Below, one piece after another: positions 1-12,027 of a stretch of 64,000 nucleotides of DNA. Source of the DNA: Rhizophagus irregularis. Taxonomy: Eukaryota > Glomeromycota > Glomeromycetes > Glomerales > Glomeraceae. The notes under the pieces were generated by a model, which did not search any database, was not told the origin of the DNA, and worked only from the letters and a program-made list of their open reading frames with translations. The stretch spans positions 2,666,001-2,730,000 of the forward strand of contig NC_089454.1 in assembly GCF_026210795.1 (NCBI RefSeq), read 5' to 3'. Position 1 is the stretch's first letter; each line of letters opens with the position of its first letter. Made by a program: the position numbers and the translations under genes.

Positions 1-998
1 TTTACAATTTAATAACCTATACTCGGCTTGCCTTTACCTTCACAATGAAGTATAGTAGTTTCGAGGTTTGTTATTCACATTTTATCATTTGACCAGCAAA
101 TATTCCTAAATTTCGCATTATTCCATAACGTTCATCTTCTTTTCGTGAGTTCAATTGCGCATTTCCCTAAATGCTTTCAGTTTTATCTGAAGAAGTTATA
201 CTCACGATGGTTTCTCTTTTTGCCTTGTGAATTCAATTACGCATTTTCAAAATGCTTTCAGTAGGGAGATGTTCCACTCACGTCTGAGTCCAATTATTTC
301 AATTCCCATCTGAAGAAGTTATATTCACAGCCGGTGTTTTTGTAATAGGTTCTCACGTAACCCTTGTGTTTTAAATAGGTTCCCACGCAACCCTTGTGTT
401 TTGGTAATAGGTTCCCACGTAACCCTTGAGTTTATAGCTTACTCGTCAACTTTTCGTTACAACATTGTATCCCCAGGAACTTCTGGCATCTGCAAAATAC
501 AATGGTGCCCCTCCCAGAATACCACATCTTACGAGGGCTTCCTTAATTTCTTGGTTTTACAATTATTAGCGCGAAAACTTTAAAGACGACAACTTTTGTG
601 ACTTACTACAATACTTTTCCGGATATTCTTGTAACAAATCTATTATTTTGAAACGAGTTCATTATATTCCATCATATCACCGCATCCTTCTTTTTATAAT
701 TCCTAAGGTAGGTGTACAATATCGCTATTTTGCCCGTTCCCATTTTAAAGTTTTTCAGGTACTTACAACCTTTTTCCCCAATCTTATATTTTAATTCTAA
801 TACCTCTTTTTCTGAGTTCAGATTCTTCGGAATACCATGTCGGTACCATGATCGGAATGATCTTTCCCTTCGCGAGTGATCAATTCACTTAGTTGTTAAC
901 CATTTCCTTCTTAATACCGCATAGGTACTTGACTATATGAAGATAGTCAAAATGTCGACGCAAAGTCAACATTTCCTTTCTCGGAGCATGCACCAAAT
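1..998 (-). mobile_element. 5' leader of a second Ty3-type element, cut by the window edge
   Basis: This stretch is almost identical to 21357-22354, the untranslated leader between the 5' LTR and gag of the complete element to the right. Only scattered base changes separate the two. It ends at the same primer-binding-site block (about 979-995) beside an LTR, so it is the start of another minus-strand copy whose body lies left of the window. Short ORFs here are also present in the other leader but resemble nothing I recognise; I treat them as noncoding. Confidence 0.85.
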
Positions 999-2172
999 TG
1001 TCACCCCCGTCTGCCACCCGGCGGTAAACAAAGTTCCCTGCTTCTGTTATATGTGCTCCACGAAACATTAACATTCTTGCTTGGTTTAGTTTTATTACTA
1101 CTTAACTTTCAAATTGCGATAGCTCTCGCCACAATATTTCATCCATTATCTTCTTTCAAAATACGATAGTTCTCTTTACAAAAGTTTATATTTTATTCAT
1201 TTCATAATTCTTGTTATGACATTAAATTCACCATGAATTTGTCCAATTAAAATTAATTAAGCGAACATTACAGTAAAGTTTAGGGCGAACCTATTACCTT
1301 TAAAATAACATTACGCTTTACTAACAATTAATTAAACAAAATTACTTTTTCATCATAAGAAAATAGTAACAAAAACAATCGAAACAATTAATTTTCATAT
1401 CAAAGGGTATTTTATTTATTCTTCATAAAATTCACAATTAACTAATTTACTTAAAGTTTTACATCGTATCTGACGACTGTGGAATTCACCTCCCATTCCG
1501 CTCCTATTTAAACCAACTTTCTTATTCTTTCTTTTCTTACTTCTTATTTCTTTCTAATATTTTATGTTATGTGTTCCCTTTTATGCGCTATCTTGTATGC
1601 TATTCATATATTATCTTTTCTAATATGTTATACTATTTTAATACGCTATCTTTTCTTCAAAATAATCTTTCAAATATTATGTCGTAAAGATATAATCCAT
1701 CTTTTGTGGCTGTGCTATCTTTTCTTTAAAATAAAATAATCTTTCAAATATTATATCGTAAAGATCCATCTTTTGTGGCTGTGCTATCTTTTCTACTGCG
1801 TCTCGTCAGCTATTCTTCTACTGCGGCTGCAGTTCATCAATATTTTACATGTTCCTATTTTTTTTGTTCCTTTAATTCGCTATCCTTCCTTTTTATATGA
1901 TTTATCATTTGTGGCTTATGATTACTCCTCCTAATTGTTCCTATTGTTGAACTTGATAAACTGGTTGCTAAGCCACATCGATCAACTTCCTACTGGATCT
2001 ATTGGTTCTCCGTTAATCATTTAATAAACATTACATCATGTAGATCATTCCTTCTCCTAAGAGTTTATCCTTTCCGGTTAATTTTATCCAATCATGTGAC
2101 TTTCTATCATCTGATCTTTTATTCCATATTATTCCTCCATATTATGCGATTACTCCAGTATCTATGGCTACA
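999..2172 (-). repeat. 5' LTR of the edge-truncated Ty3 element
   Basis: It begins TGTCACCCCC and ends GGCTACA, like the LTRs of the complete element, and follows them along its length. At 1,174 bp it is about 136 bp shorter, mainly because it has fewer of the 69-bp tandem units that contain CCATCTTTTGTGG. TG...CA ends are intact. The base run after it (acat) is the expected target duplication, but its partner is outside the window. Confidence 0.88.
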
Positions 2173-3306
2173 ACATAAATCCTTCTTACTATATATTCTG
2201 TGTTATATAAATTAATCTATAATACGCAAAATGTCATTCTTTTCAGCTAAATGTCCTTCTTTTCAAATAAATGTTCTTTTTCAGATAAATATTCTTTTTC
2301 AAATAAATGTTTTTCTTTTAAATAAACGTCCTTCTTTTCGGATTTTACTCTATTATTAAATACTGCACGTAATGTTCATTATACGGCTCGTTAATGTGTA
2401 AATATCCTTCTATTTTATCTTCTTTTAACGGACCATTGTAATGAGAACGTGAACTAGGACACTACACCAGGAACCTTCATCTGAAATGTAGCCTAGGACC
2501 TGTAACAATACAACGTATCCATTTTTCCTTCTTCGTTGGCCGACTTGTCTCTTAACGGGTGAATCTAACCTTCCAAAATCCAGTTTCAAAAGTCATCAGC
2601 TATCCATAAAACTCATCTAAACCAACTCATCTTTCCTCAAATTAGTGGACCTATACTGGGCTTATCTCTATCTTTTTCCCATTGGGTAAAAGTATGATAG
2701 TTTACAGGTTTGTCCCATTTTATCCATTCAATGTTTCTTGATAGTGGGTGTCTTTACAATTTTCATTCCCCGTCCCCAAAGCAATTCGCGCGTTATTGAG
2801 CTGGGTATCCAGATTTGACGTAACCCATACGTTATAATCTTTAATGTCGAAGAATAAAAATTTTCCAATCTCGAGCATTTATCCAAAATTCAAACTCAGA
2901 GGTAACCCATACCACACAGATGAACCCCAGATAATACATTGGTGTTTTCCCATTATTAATCTTTATTTCAAAATCCATCTTTTGCTTCCACATCTCCTTA
3001 TGAAATTTCTCAGGTACTTTATTCCCGAAAGAAATATTCTTGTGCTTTCTATCGATTAAGTGATTACTTGCACAACTTCAAACTTCAATCTTTCGCCTTT
3101 TCAAGTTTTTAACTCGTTAAATCCTCATTGATTTATTGGTTCCTTTTGAACTCGTTAAAACCTGAAATCTAAAAATAAATTCTAAAATAAAATATTGATT
3201 AATAATACCTATCAGTGACTTACTAACGAAATTAAATTTTCATATTCATTATAATAATAATAATCATGTGATGATGATCATTTCCTTTCTCGGAGCATGC
3301 ACCATA
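2173..3306. other. Diverged retroelement leader-like stretch, no gene seen
   Basis: This stretch lies between the LTR ending at 2172 and a diverged LTR beginning at 3307. A block at about 3284-3304 is identical to the primer-binding-site region of the complete element. I infer it is leftover leader of an older related element into which the edge copy inserted. It has low-complexity repeats such as CTTTTTCA(A/G)ATAAAT around 2240-2330. The 71-codon ORF at 2844-3059 has no recognisable features. Confidence 0.45.
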
Positions 3307-4440
3307 TGAGATCCCCCAATTCCCTCTGTCATCAATTTACAGAGTTGCCACATCGAACGGGCATTCTCATGGTCGAACGAACGAATAAACGAACGAACAA
3401 TTAAACGAGCGAACAATTAATCAACAACATAATCAAACAACATAATCAACGAACAACATACAACAACATATAACAACAACATTCTTGGTTCACAAAATAA
3501 ATAGCGTTAGTAATATAAAACGTTGAACGATATAAAATAAAATTTAACTTCTCTAAATTTTCCCCAAATTATATCCACTTTTACCTTTAATTTCAAACTT
3601 CGATAGCTCTCGCTACGAATTATTACTTTTCAAAACATATATTTAATTCATCTTAAAATTTTCATTTATTTAATTAAAATTAATTAAGCGAACATTAATT
3701 AAAGTTTAGGGCGAACCTATTACCTTCAATTAATATTAAACTTTACTAACAAATAATTAAATGAAACTTATATTTTTATTGAGTTCTGTGGATGAGAACT
3801 AAGGAATTACCTTGAATTCCGCTCTCTATATATACAATTTTTATGCTACTTTCTATTCTATCTATATACTATCTTTTATGTTCTTTTTACATATTATCTT
3901 TGAACTATCTTTCTAATATACTATCTATATTTTAAATACGCTATCTTTTAATATGCTATCTTTTAATATGCTATCTTTTTATATATATTCTTTTTAATAT
4001 ATATTATCTTTTACGTTCCATCTTTATACTATCTTTTTATATTATCTTTTACATTATTTTGTGTTCTTTAATCTTTCTGACATTATTTTATATGTTCTTT
4101 TAATTCGCTTTATGTGTTTTGCTTATAATCTATCTTTTGTGGCTTATAATTATTCTTTCTTATCGTTCTTATTGTTAAAGATTGCTAAGCCGCAATTGAT
4201 CGACTCTAATTATCCTATTGGTTCTTTGTCAATTATTTGATGAATATTACGTCATGTAGATCATTACTCTTCCTAAATGTTTATCAACATTGTAGATATC
4301 ACTTAGTTTATATATCACTAAGAATTTGAGTTCATAAAAATTATGGGATTCCCATTACTCTTCCTAAATGTTTATCCTTTTCGGCTAATTATTTATCCAT
4401 CTACGCCAATTCGCAATCAATTTGTTCATTCTTAGTATTT
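3307..4440 (-). repeat. Diverged LTR related to the Ty3 element
   Basis: It starts TGAGATCCCCC next to the shared primer-binding block. It keeps several colinear LTR landmarks: GCGAACATTAATTAAAGTTTAGGGCGAACC-type text around 3688-3720, the CTATC-rich pyrimidine tract at 3850-4070, GCTAAGCCGCAATTGATCGA near 4184, and CGTCATGTAGATCATT near 4250. The end is not definable. A 24-bp duplicate (about 4263-4286 and 4354-4377) brackets a short insertion or local duplication. Confidence 0.6.
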
Positions 4441-5199
4441 GGAAATTACATTTGGTGGTTGAATTTTATCATCTTTTCATGCTTGATATTCGGCCGTTTA
4501 CAATGTAAAGGTGATGATGGTGGAGATGGCGTATTTAGTCGTTTTTGAGCGATTGTTCGTATTTTCTTAACCAGATCTATTAGTGTGTGCTATTTAGAAT
4601 TTACAGTATAAAGATCAGTGAATACCAGTAATTTGACGGGAAAATACGCCATAGCTATACATACTCATAATGCTAAAAGATTCTCCAGAAAATCTGGCAA
4701 AAGGTCTTCCATGTCTGAGAATGTCATAGGGAATATAAGTGTTGCCATCTCAACTAGTGTTGGTCTCCGTAAATAGTTGTAAGTCCAAAAGTCAAATAAA
4801 TATAATGGTTGTAAATCAGAATTACCATCTTTTAAGTAACCACAATAGCTTACGTTTATAATACTACAACTGCTATGGGTTGTAATTCAATATATAATAA
4901 TCGTTACTTTCAACGAAAAAATAGAAATTCTGCGAATTATCGTAGGAAAGGGAATAAATAGTACATCTTGTACCTATATAATATGAGAAAAAATTTTTGG
5001 TGAAAAAAAAAAACTGAATGCATAATTCGAAATTTCTTTTACCTACCAGTAATTTGGATGCCAAGAGCGAAAGCTTCTTCTAGTACTACTTTCTTGAAGT
5101 GTAATTTGCTCCACAACGAATCTAAATAATCTTTCATCACTATCTTTAGTTTTGAATGGTCTTTTCTATATTTAGTATCATCAATTGGTCCTTCAGTAT
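4441..5199. other. AT-rich stretch, no gene supported
   Basis: I see no conserved domain, RNA gene or terminal repeat here. A 63-codon minus-strand ORF (4873-5064) is dominated by Phe/Tyr/Asn, as expected from AT-rich DNA, and is not called. Part may be the decayed 3' end of the pseudogene to its right. Confidence 0.4.
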
Positions 5200-6465
5200 T
5201 TCCCACTTCAAGTGGTAGGCGAGATGATTAGGTTCATTTTTTTATTTCAGATGTAAGCGTCGTGTATTCCTCATGCACATCTTTTTGTTTTCGATTCGTG
5301 ACACTACGAGACTCCTTCTCAGTCCTAGCCAAGGTCTATGGTTAATATTACAATAAATAATATATGAGGTAAAGATACCATCACTCACCAGATGAGCTCA
5401 AAAGTGCCAATATCGAATTTCTCTAGAAGAGTACAATTATCGGGCCAAGAATCTCAACAATAAAATCCCGTTCACAATTTTGCATGAAGAATATTGATTT
5501 ACCTTCGTAAACATTGGTTGCTAAGTAGAATCTGATTAGTATTTTCGAATAAAAAAGACCAATAGTTATTTTGTTATACTTACAAAAATTCTACTGTTTT
5601 AAAAGTTAAGTCTGCGTCTACAGATTTTAAATCGGAGGAAAACTTAGCCTTCCATTGTTCTGAATCATCTAAGGATCGCTAATATAATAACAATTAATAA
5701 TTTTCGAATATACTGTGAAAGCGAAATAACAACTACTTACTATTTGATCAGGATCACTACGTAGTCATTCATGCACATCTTTGTCGATTTTATCTTTATA
5801 GAGCTTCTGTTAAACAATTGTGAATAATCTGGCAATTTAAGGATTCGATTCCATTCGATTTTAGTCCAGCTAGACAGATCGATAATTCGGGATTCGATTG
5901 ATTTAAAATATCTATTGATTGTGAAAAAGCATCATCACTTTCTTCCATATCTCTTCAAGAGTAAATTCCGATTCTAAGAGCAAACAAGATATCTGTAATT
6001 ACAGTGAAAAGTATCAGATATTATTCAAAATATACTGTTCAAATAAGCGAGCTGTTCTAATTGTATTACCTTTTTTGCAATAATGTTATCGATTTCTGCA
6101 ACATCCACTTCTTGATCGTTAGCTTGTACATTAAGATCACTGCTGTGTCTTGACGTTTGTATAGTTTCTGAATCCTTCTTTAGAAGAGAACAGATACATA
6201 AGTGAAGCAAATACGATTTGCGTTTTGATATAATAACATCAACGAACCTCGACTTCACCTGAGGTGGCTATCTTAGAAGATTCGCCGGACCCATTTCTGC
6301 CATTTTCTGGGAAGGAAGCATCCGCGTTATATATATCTTCCTTGTTATGTGACGTTCCTGATAGAATTCTCATTAATACTCTTACAATGTAATTATTCTT
6401 AAGTTTACTTCAAGCTCACCTCTTGTGCTTGTAACACGTATGATGACGCTATTTTGCGACGCATT
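5200..6465 (-). pseudogene. Decayed multi-exon gene of unknown family
   Basis: Several minus-strand exons join in phase through good splice sites. One is 6248-6357, containing HNKEDIYNADASFPENGRNG. Another is 6070-6177, containing SSDLNVQANDQEVDVAEIDN. Another is 5584-5678, containing DSEQWKAKFSSDLKSVDADL, with a GTAAGTAT donor. In-frame stops interrupt the parts between 5760 and 5990 and again near 5430. No start codon is found in phase upstream of the first exon, so the 5' end is also missing. I do not recognise the family; the composition is hydrophilic and acidic. It is most likely a relic of a lineage-specific gene. Confidence 0.45.
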
Positions 6466-6469
6466 GTTG

Positions 6470-7854
6470 AGGTATTAAGTAAAGTAGTACTGTACGGTAA
6501 TACTAATTCGGACGGACGTTAATCCTTTTTGTTCGTACGTACCGTTTCTAACAGATAAATTTTTTTATACTAGTACGTACGAATGCTTTAAAAATTTTCG
6601 TATGACTTTGAATTTTCGTACATGTTTTGTTTTTTAATAAAATACTTTATGTTAAAAATATAAATATTTCAGTTATACTCTTTGAAGATAAGCTTATAAA
6701 ACTCTATTCTTTAATAATATTCAGCTCTATAATAATAAAATTGACTCATAAAGTCATAATAATTATATAAACCTGTTCAAATTCAGAATTTGCCAATTCG
6801 ATTGGAAAGTCTTCAACATCGGATATATTATCAATATTCATATTTACAATTATTTTTCTTCTTCAAAGCAGTAAAGATTAAAAAGAGATATTTATGACAA
6901 ATATATAATAAATAAAACGTTAAAATCATTATATTACAAATATATAAATTAATCAGATCAATTATGTTACTAAAATATTATGTGACATTTTCATTCTCGA
7001 AAGTTCTATCACATGATGCTACGATGCGGTTTACGGGCCACCGACCCCTAAATACGAGTCGGGTCAATAACCCGGGTTTGATCCGACCCTTTCGGAACAC
7101 TATCTTGAACAAAGCAAATTTTCTCTAGCAATTTTATTAATATACTGTGTATCTTTTACTAAAAATGTTGAAAGTGTGCGCTTTTGGAAGCAACAGATAA
7201 AATTAAAAATATAATAAAATTATTGACTTATCAATTTTCTAATAGGAATTGAAAAGGGATTTTCCCATAATAATGGAATCGCTAAACGACACCATAATCT
7301 GTTAATCAAAATGCATGAATATAAACTTGAGAAATCATTTTGAAAATATTTTATAACTTCATATGTTAATTCAGGTAACGCATAATTTACGTCAATTAAT
7401 ATATTATAGTAATTAGGCAGTTTAACTATTTATAGCAATTACAAGTCATTAATAGCACACAAAGTGTCAATAATGTTTTATTAATACACTTGTGACATAA
7501 ATAGTGACGTCTGAGTGTAGGTGAAAACACGTGATTAAAATAAGATTAAACTGCTCAACTGCGCAATAGTTATTCGTGAGAATTTTTCATATCATTTTTT
7601 CTTCATATAAATATTCGTGAGAATTTTCTATAATCAAAAGCAAAAAAATTATATAGAACGAATTTTATTAACGTCTCAAAAGAACAAAGAAGTCACAAGA
7701 ATTATTCTCAATTAAATATTTTAGCTACTAGCCTTTTTTTTTTTTAAGTTTCACGCGCAACATTTTTTTAGAAAACATTTGTCGTTTGTAAATTTCTGAT
7801 GATCATTTTTTTACGCCTCAAATTTTTACATTTACCCAATATGGTAAAACCTTG
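6470..7854. other. AT-rich intergenic stretch
   Basis: No gene, RNA or clear repeat is supported. A short GC-richer block at about 7020-7100 (containing CCCGGGTTTGATCCGACCC) stands out from the background and may be the edge of an old repeat. It has no partner in this window. Confidence 0.4.
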
Positions 7855-7862
7855 TTTTTAAT

Positions 7863-8045
7863 CACCCCACTCGGGTGATCATCAAAGGATATAACCTTAT
7901 TATTTACGTCACAAGTGCATAGGATATATCCTTTGGTGGGCGGCCCATGGGCATTATTATATAAGTCACGTGACTTTTAATTTTAACGTTAATATTTTAA
8001 TGCTAATTTCAGCACATACTTATAATGCCCATAATGTCTGGCACA
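7863..8045 (+). repeat. Left terminal inverted repeat of the foldback element
   Basis: It matches the reverse complement of 23665-23791 plus 10631-10687, the two halves into which the right repeat was split by the Ty3 insertion. Shared landmarks are ATCAAAGGATATAACC, TGGTGGGCGGCCCATGGGC, AAGTCACGTGACTT and TTTCAGCACATAC. Differences are few. Confidence 0.85.
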
Positions 8046-8815
8046 CAATCCCAGAAAAACATGCGTTGGTTTAGCGCATGTTTCCCAGAGTAACATGCGG
8101 TAACTCTGGCGCAGGTTCCCAGTAACATGCGATGACTCTGGTGCATGTTCCCTACTGTAACATGCGATGACTCTGGCGCATGTTCCCTACTGTAACATGC
8201 GATGACTCTGGCGCATGTTTCCTACTGTAACATGCGGTGACTCTGGCGCATGTTTCCTACTGTAACATGCGGTGACTCTGGCGCATGTTTCCTACTGTAA
8301 CATGCGGTGACTCTGGCGCATGTTTCCTACTGTAACATGCGATAACTCTGGCGCATGTTTCCTACTGTAACATGCGGTGACTCTGGCGCATGTTTCCTAC
8401 TGTAACATGCGGTGACTCTGGCGCATGTTTCCTACTGTAACATGCGGTGACTCTGGCGCATGTTTCCTACTGTAACATGCGGTGACTCTGGCGCATGTTT
8501 CCTACTGTAACATGCGGTGACTCTGGCGCATGTTTCCTACTGTAACATGCGGTGACTCTGGCGCATGTTTCCTACTGTAACATGCGATAACTCTGGCGCA
8601 TGTTTCCTACTGTAACATGCGGTGACTCTGGTGCATGTTTCCTACTGTAACATGCGGTGACTCTGGCGCATGTTTCCTACTGTAACATGCGGTGACTCTG
8701 GCGCATGTTTCCTACCGTAACATGTGGTGACTCTGGCGCATGTTCTCTATAGTAACATGTGGTGACTCTAGTTTATTTTTCTTACTGTAACATGCAGTGA
8801 TTTTAGTACATATTC
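8046..8815 (+). repeat. 35-bp minisatellite array A, left arm
   Basis: About twenty head-to-tail 35-bp units occur, most of them near-identical, with the core CATGCGGTGACTCTGGCGCATG-like. Each unit holds CATGCG and CGCATG in inverted orientation, about 9-10 bases apart, so each can form a small hairpin. Units decay toward both ends. There are no unique spacers and no coding frame that makes sense. Confidence 0.92.
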
Positions 8816-8929
8816 TTATATCTAAAATACCAAATATTTAATACTAAGCATTACTAGAATTAATGCATATTATGTTATAGAATATTGCATATTATGTTTT
8901 AGAAATATATATAACTTTACTAAAAATGG

Positions 8930-9562
8930 CCATTTTTTTGAAATAGTATTTAAGGTTTATTTTTAGTAATTTTAGCAAAAAAATAATAAAACAAAAAAAA
9001 TAAACAAAAAAAAATAAACAAAAAAAAAAATAAACAAAAAAAAAAATAAACAAAAAAAAAAATAAACAAAAAAAAAAATAAACAAAAAAAAAAAATAAAC
9101 AAACAAACAAAAAAAATAAACAAAAAAAAAATAAACAAAAAAAAAAATAATAAAATAACAAAAAACAACAAAAAATAAAAAATAACAAATGATTTGCATA
9201 ATCATGTATATTTTAAAGTTTATAAGTAATTAATTTTATGATTATGTAAATCACTTTACTGATACAAATATAATTATCATTTGTTTTTTTTCATTCCTAT
9301 ATATTCAATTTTTTCTTTTTTTTTTATTTGATTTTATTTTTTTTATTGATTTTATTTTTTTTTGTTAATTTTATTTTTTTTTGTTAATTTTATTTTTTTT
9401 TTTGTTAAAATTTTATCTTTTTTTTTTTTGTTAATTTTATTTTATTTTTTTTGTTTATTTTATTTTTTTTTGTTAACTTTATTTTTTTTATTAATTTTTT
9501 ATTGTTTTATTATTTTTTTGCTAAAATTACTAAAATAAACTTTAAATACTATTTCAAAAAAA
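8930..9562. repeat. Palindromic AT-rich core of the foldback element
   Basis: Positions 8941-8992 (AGTATTTAAGGTTTATTTTT and onward) are the near-perfect inverse of about 9505-9553. Inside are an (A)nTAAAC repeat on the left (8990-9170) and the matching TTTTTTTGTTAATTTTA repeat on the right (9300-9500), so the whole region folds on itself around about 9240. Overlapping minus-strand Phe-rich ORFs at 8892-9205 are by-products of the A-tract repeat and are not genes. Confidence 0.85.
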
Positions 9563-10082
9563 ATATATAACAATTTAATATGTATTTTCTACCATAATAT
9601 GCAGTAATCATAGCACATATTCCAGATGCTGTATATTATTTATTAATATAATATGCAGTAATTTAGCATACATTCCAATGTAAATTTATAATATATATAC
9701 AACAATTCTTGCATATATTCCTGATGCATAATATGCAATATTCTATAATATAATGCAGTGATTCTGGTAATATTCAGTTTAAATATTTGATGTTTTAAAC
9801 ATAAGAACATGTATCAGAAATCAGAATCATTACAGTAAGGAATATACACCAGAGTTACCACATGTTATAGTAAGAAACATGCACCAGAATTACCGCATGT
9901 TACAGTAGGAAATATGCACCAAAGTTATTGCATGTTACAGAAATAAACATGGAGAGAATTTGTGTGCTAGAATTATCATATATTGCTTTAGTAATATGTT
10001 CCAGAATTAAGATCTTTATAAAATTATATGACACGTGACTTATATAGTAATGCCCATGGGATGCCCACCAAAAAATATAACC
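9563..10082 (-). repeat. Degenerate inverted arm and internal terminal-repeat fragment
   Basis: 9830-9945 contains inverse copies of array A units (TTACAGTAGGAAATATGCACC and similar), increasingly decayed toward 9600. 10034-10082 matches the right terminal repeat at 23688-23729 (ACGTGACTTATATAGTAATG) and then breaks off directly into array B. This looks like the right end of one foldback copy fused to the arm of another. Confidence 0.7.
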
Positions 10083-10630
10083 TCTGGAAAATGTGTGGTA
10101 GGGACTAGCGCATGTTACTCTGGAAAACATATGGCAGGAATTAGTACATGTTACTCTGGGAAACATGCGGCAAGGACTAGCGCATGTTACTCTGGGAAAC
10201 ATGCGGCAAGAACTAGCGCATGTTACTCTGGGAAACATGCGGTGGGACTAGCGCATGTTACTCTGGGAAACATGCGGCAAGGACTAGTGCATGTTACTCT
10301 GGGAAACATGCGGCAAGGACTAGCGCATGTTACTCTGGGAAACATGCGGCAAGGACTAGCACATGTTACTCTGGGAAACATGCGGCGGGACTAGCGCATG
10401 TTACTCTGGGAAACATGCGGCAAGGACTAGCGCATGTTACTCTGGAAAACATGCGGCAAGGACTAGCGCATGTTACTCTGGGAAACATGCGGCAAGGACT
10501 AGCGCATGTTACTCTGGGAAACATGCGGCAAGGACTAGCGCATGTTACTTTGGGAAACATGCGGCGAGACTAGCGCATGTTACTCTGAGAAACATGTGCC
10601 AGACTAATGCATGTTTCTCTGGAAATGTGC
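10083..10630 (+). repeat. 36-bp minisatellite array B, right arm
   Basis: About fifteen units of 35-36 bp with CATGCGGCAAGGACTAGCGC followed by ATGTTACTCTGGGAAA. As in array A, CATGCG and CGCATG are inverted within each unit. The reverse complement resembles the outermost units of array A (TTTCCCAGAGTAACATGCG at 8081-8099), so A and B are opposed arms. Since 36 is a multiple of three, long repetitive ORFs appear on both strands (10035-10653); they are not genes. Confidence 0.9.
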
Positions 10631-10687
10631 GCCAGACGTTATGGGCATTATAGGTATGTGCTGAAATTAGCATTAAAATATTAACGT

Positions 10688-11997
10688 TGTCACCCCCGTC
10701 TGCCACCCGGCGGTAAACAAAACTTCCCTGCTTCTGTTATATGTGCTCTCAGCGAAACATTAATATTCTTGCTTGGTTTAGTTTTATTACTACTTAACTT
10801 TCAAATTGCGATAGCTCTCGCCACGATATTTCATCCATTATCTTCTTTCAAAATACGATAGTCCTCTTTACGAAAGTTTATATTTTATTCATTTCATAAT
10901 TCTTGTTATGACATTAAATTCACCATGAATTTGCCCAATTAAAATTAATTAAGCGAACATTACAATAAAGTTTAGGGCGAACCTATTACCTTTCAAATAA
11001 CATTACGCTTTACTAACAATTAATTAAACAAAATTACTTTTTCATCATAAGAAAATAGTAACAAAAACAATCGAAACCATTAATTTTCATATTAAAGGGT
11101 ATTTTATTTATTCTTCATAAAATTCACAATTAACTAATTTACTTAAAGTTTTACATCGTATCTGACGACTGTGGAATTCACTTCCCATTCCGCTCCTATT
11201 TAAACCAACTTTCTTATTCTTTCTTTTCCTACTTCTTATTTCTTTCTAATATTTTATATGTTATCTTTTATGCGCTATCTTATATGCTATTTTATATGTT
11301 ATCTTTTCTAATATGTTATACTATTTTAATATGCTATCTTTTCTTTAAAATAATCTTTCGCATATTATGTTGTAAAGATATAATCCATCTTTTGTGGCCG
11401 TGCTATCTTTTCTTTAAAATAAAATAATCTTTCAAATATTATATTGTAAAGATCCATCTTTTGTGGCTGTGCTATCTTTTCTTTAAAATAAAGTAATCTT
11501 TCAAATATTATATTGTAAAGATCCATCTTTTGTGGCTGTGCTATCTTTTCTTTAAAATAAAGTAATCTTTCAAATATTATATCGTAAAGATCCATCTTTT
11601 GTGGCTGTGCTATCTTTTCTACTGCGTCTCGTCAGCTATTCTTCTACTGCGGCTGCAGTTCATCAATATTTTACATGTTCCTATTTTTTTGTTCCTTTAA
11701 TTCGCTATCCTTCCTTTTTATATGATTTACCATTTGTGGCTTATGATTACTCCTCCTAATTGTTCCTATTGTTGAACTTGATAAACTGGTTGCTAAGCCA
11801 CATCGATCAACTCCCCACTTGATCTATTGGTTCTCCGTTAATCATTTAATAAACATTACATCATGTAGATCATTCCTTCTCCTAAAAGTTTATCCTTTCC
11901 GGTTAATTTTATCCCATCATGTGACTTTCTATCGTTTGATCTTTTATTCCATATTATTCCTCCATATTATGCGATTACTCCAGTATCTATGGCTACA
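10688..11997 (-). repeat. 3' LTR of the complete Ty3 element
   Basis: It starts TGTCACCCCC and ends GGCTACA. It contains 69-bp tandem units at about 11385-11600 (CCATCTTTTGTGG recurs at 11385, 11454, 11523 and 11592). The 76-codon ORF there (11365-11595) is a 23-residue repeat created by the 69-bp period and is not a gene. An inserted-base-free match to the right LTR supports a recent insertion. Confidence 0.93.
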
Positions 11998-12012
11998 GTT
12001 TGCCCCCCACCT
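11998..12012 (-). other. Polypurine tract for plus-strand DNA synthesis
   Basis: On the coding strand it reads AGGTGGGGGGCAAAC and abuts the 3' LTR. A G-rich purine run at this position is the normal plus-strand primer of LTR elements. Confidence 0.8.
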
Positions 12013-12027
12013 AAAATTTGAGTCCCA

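Noticed and set aside
401-583. 60-codon ORF, repeated identically at 21757-21939
   Set aside because: Identity only reflects duplication of the Ty3 leader; it is on the strand opposite to the element and has no features.
8046-8815. Regular repeats suggesting a CRISPR array
   Set aside because: Units are contiguous with no unique spacers, no cas genes are present, and the setting is a eukaryotic genome with introns.
8892-9205. Phe-rich ORFs resembling membrane proteins
   Set aside because: They are translations of an A-tract microsatellite in the palindromic core of the foldback element.
10035-10653. Repetitive ORFs encoding GKHAARTSACYS-type peptides on both strands
   Set aside because: They arise from the 36-bp period of the minisatellite; both strands and several frames stay open equally.
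11365-11595. 76-codon ORF with a 23-residue repeat (also at 23032-23262)
   Set aside because: It lies inside the LTR and follows from the 69-bp tandem unit; the shorter LTR copy at 999-2172 does not keep it.
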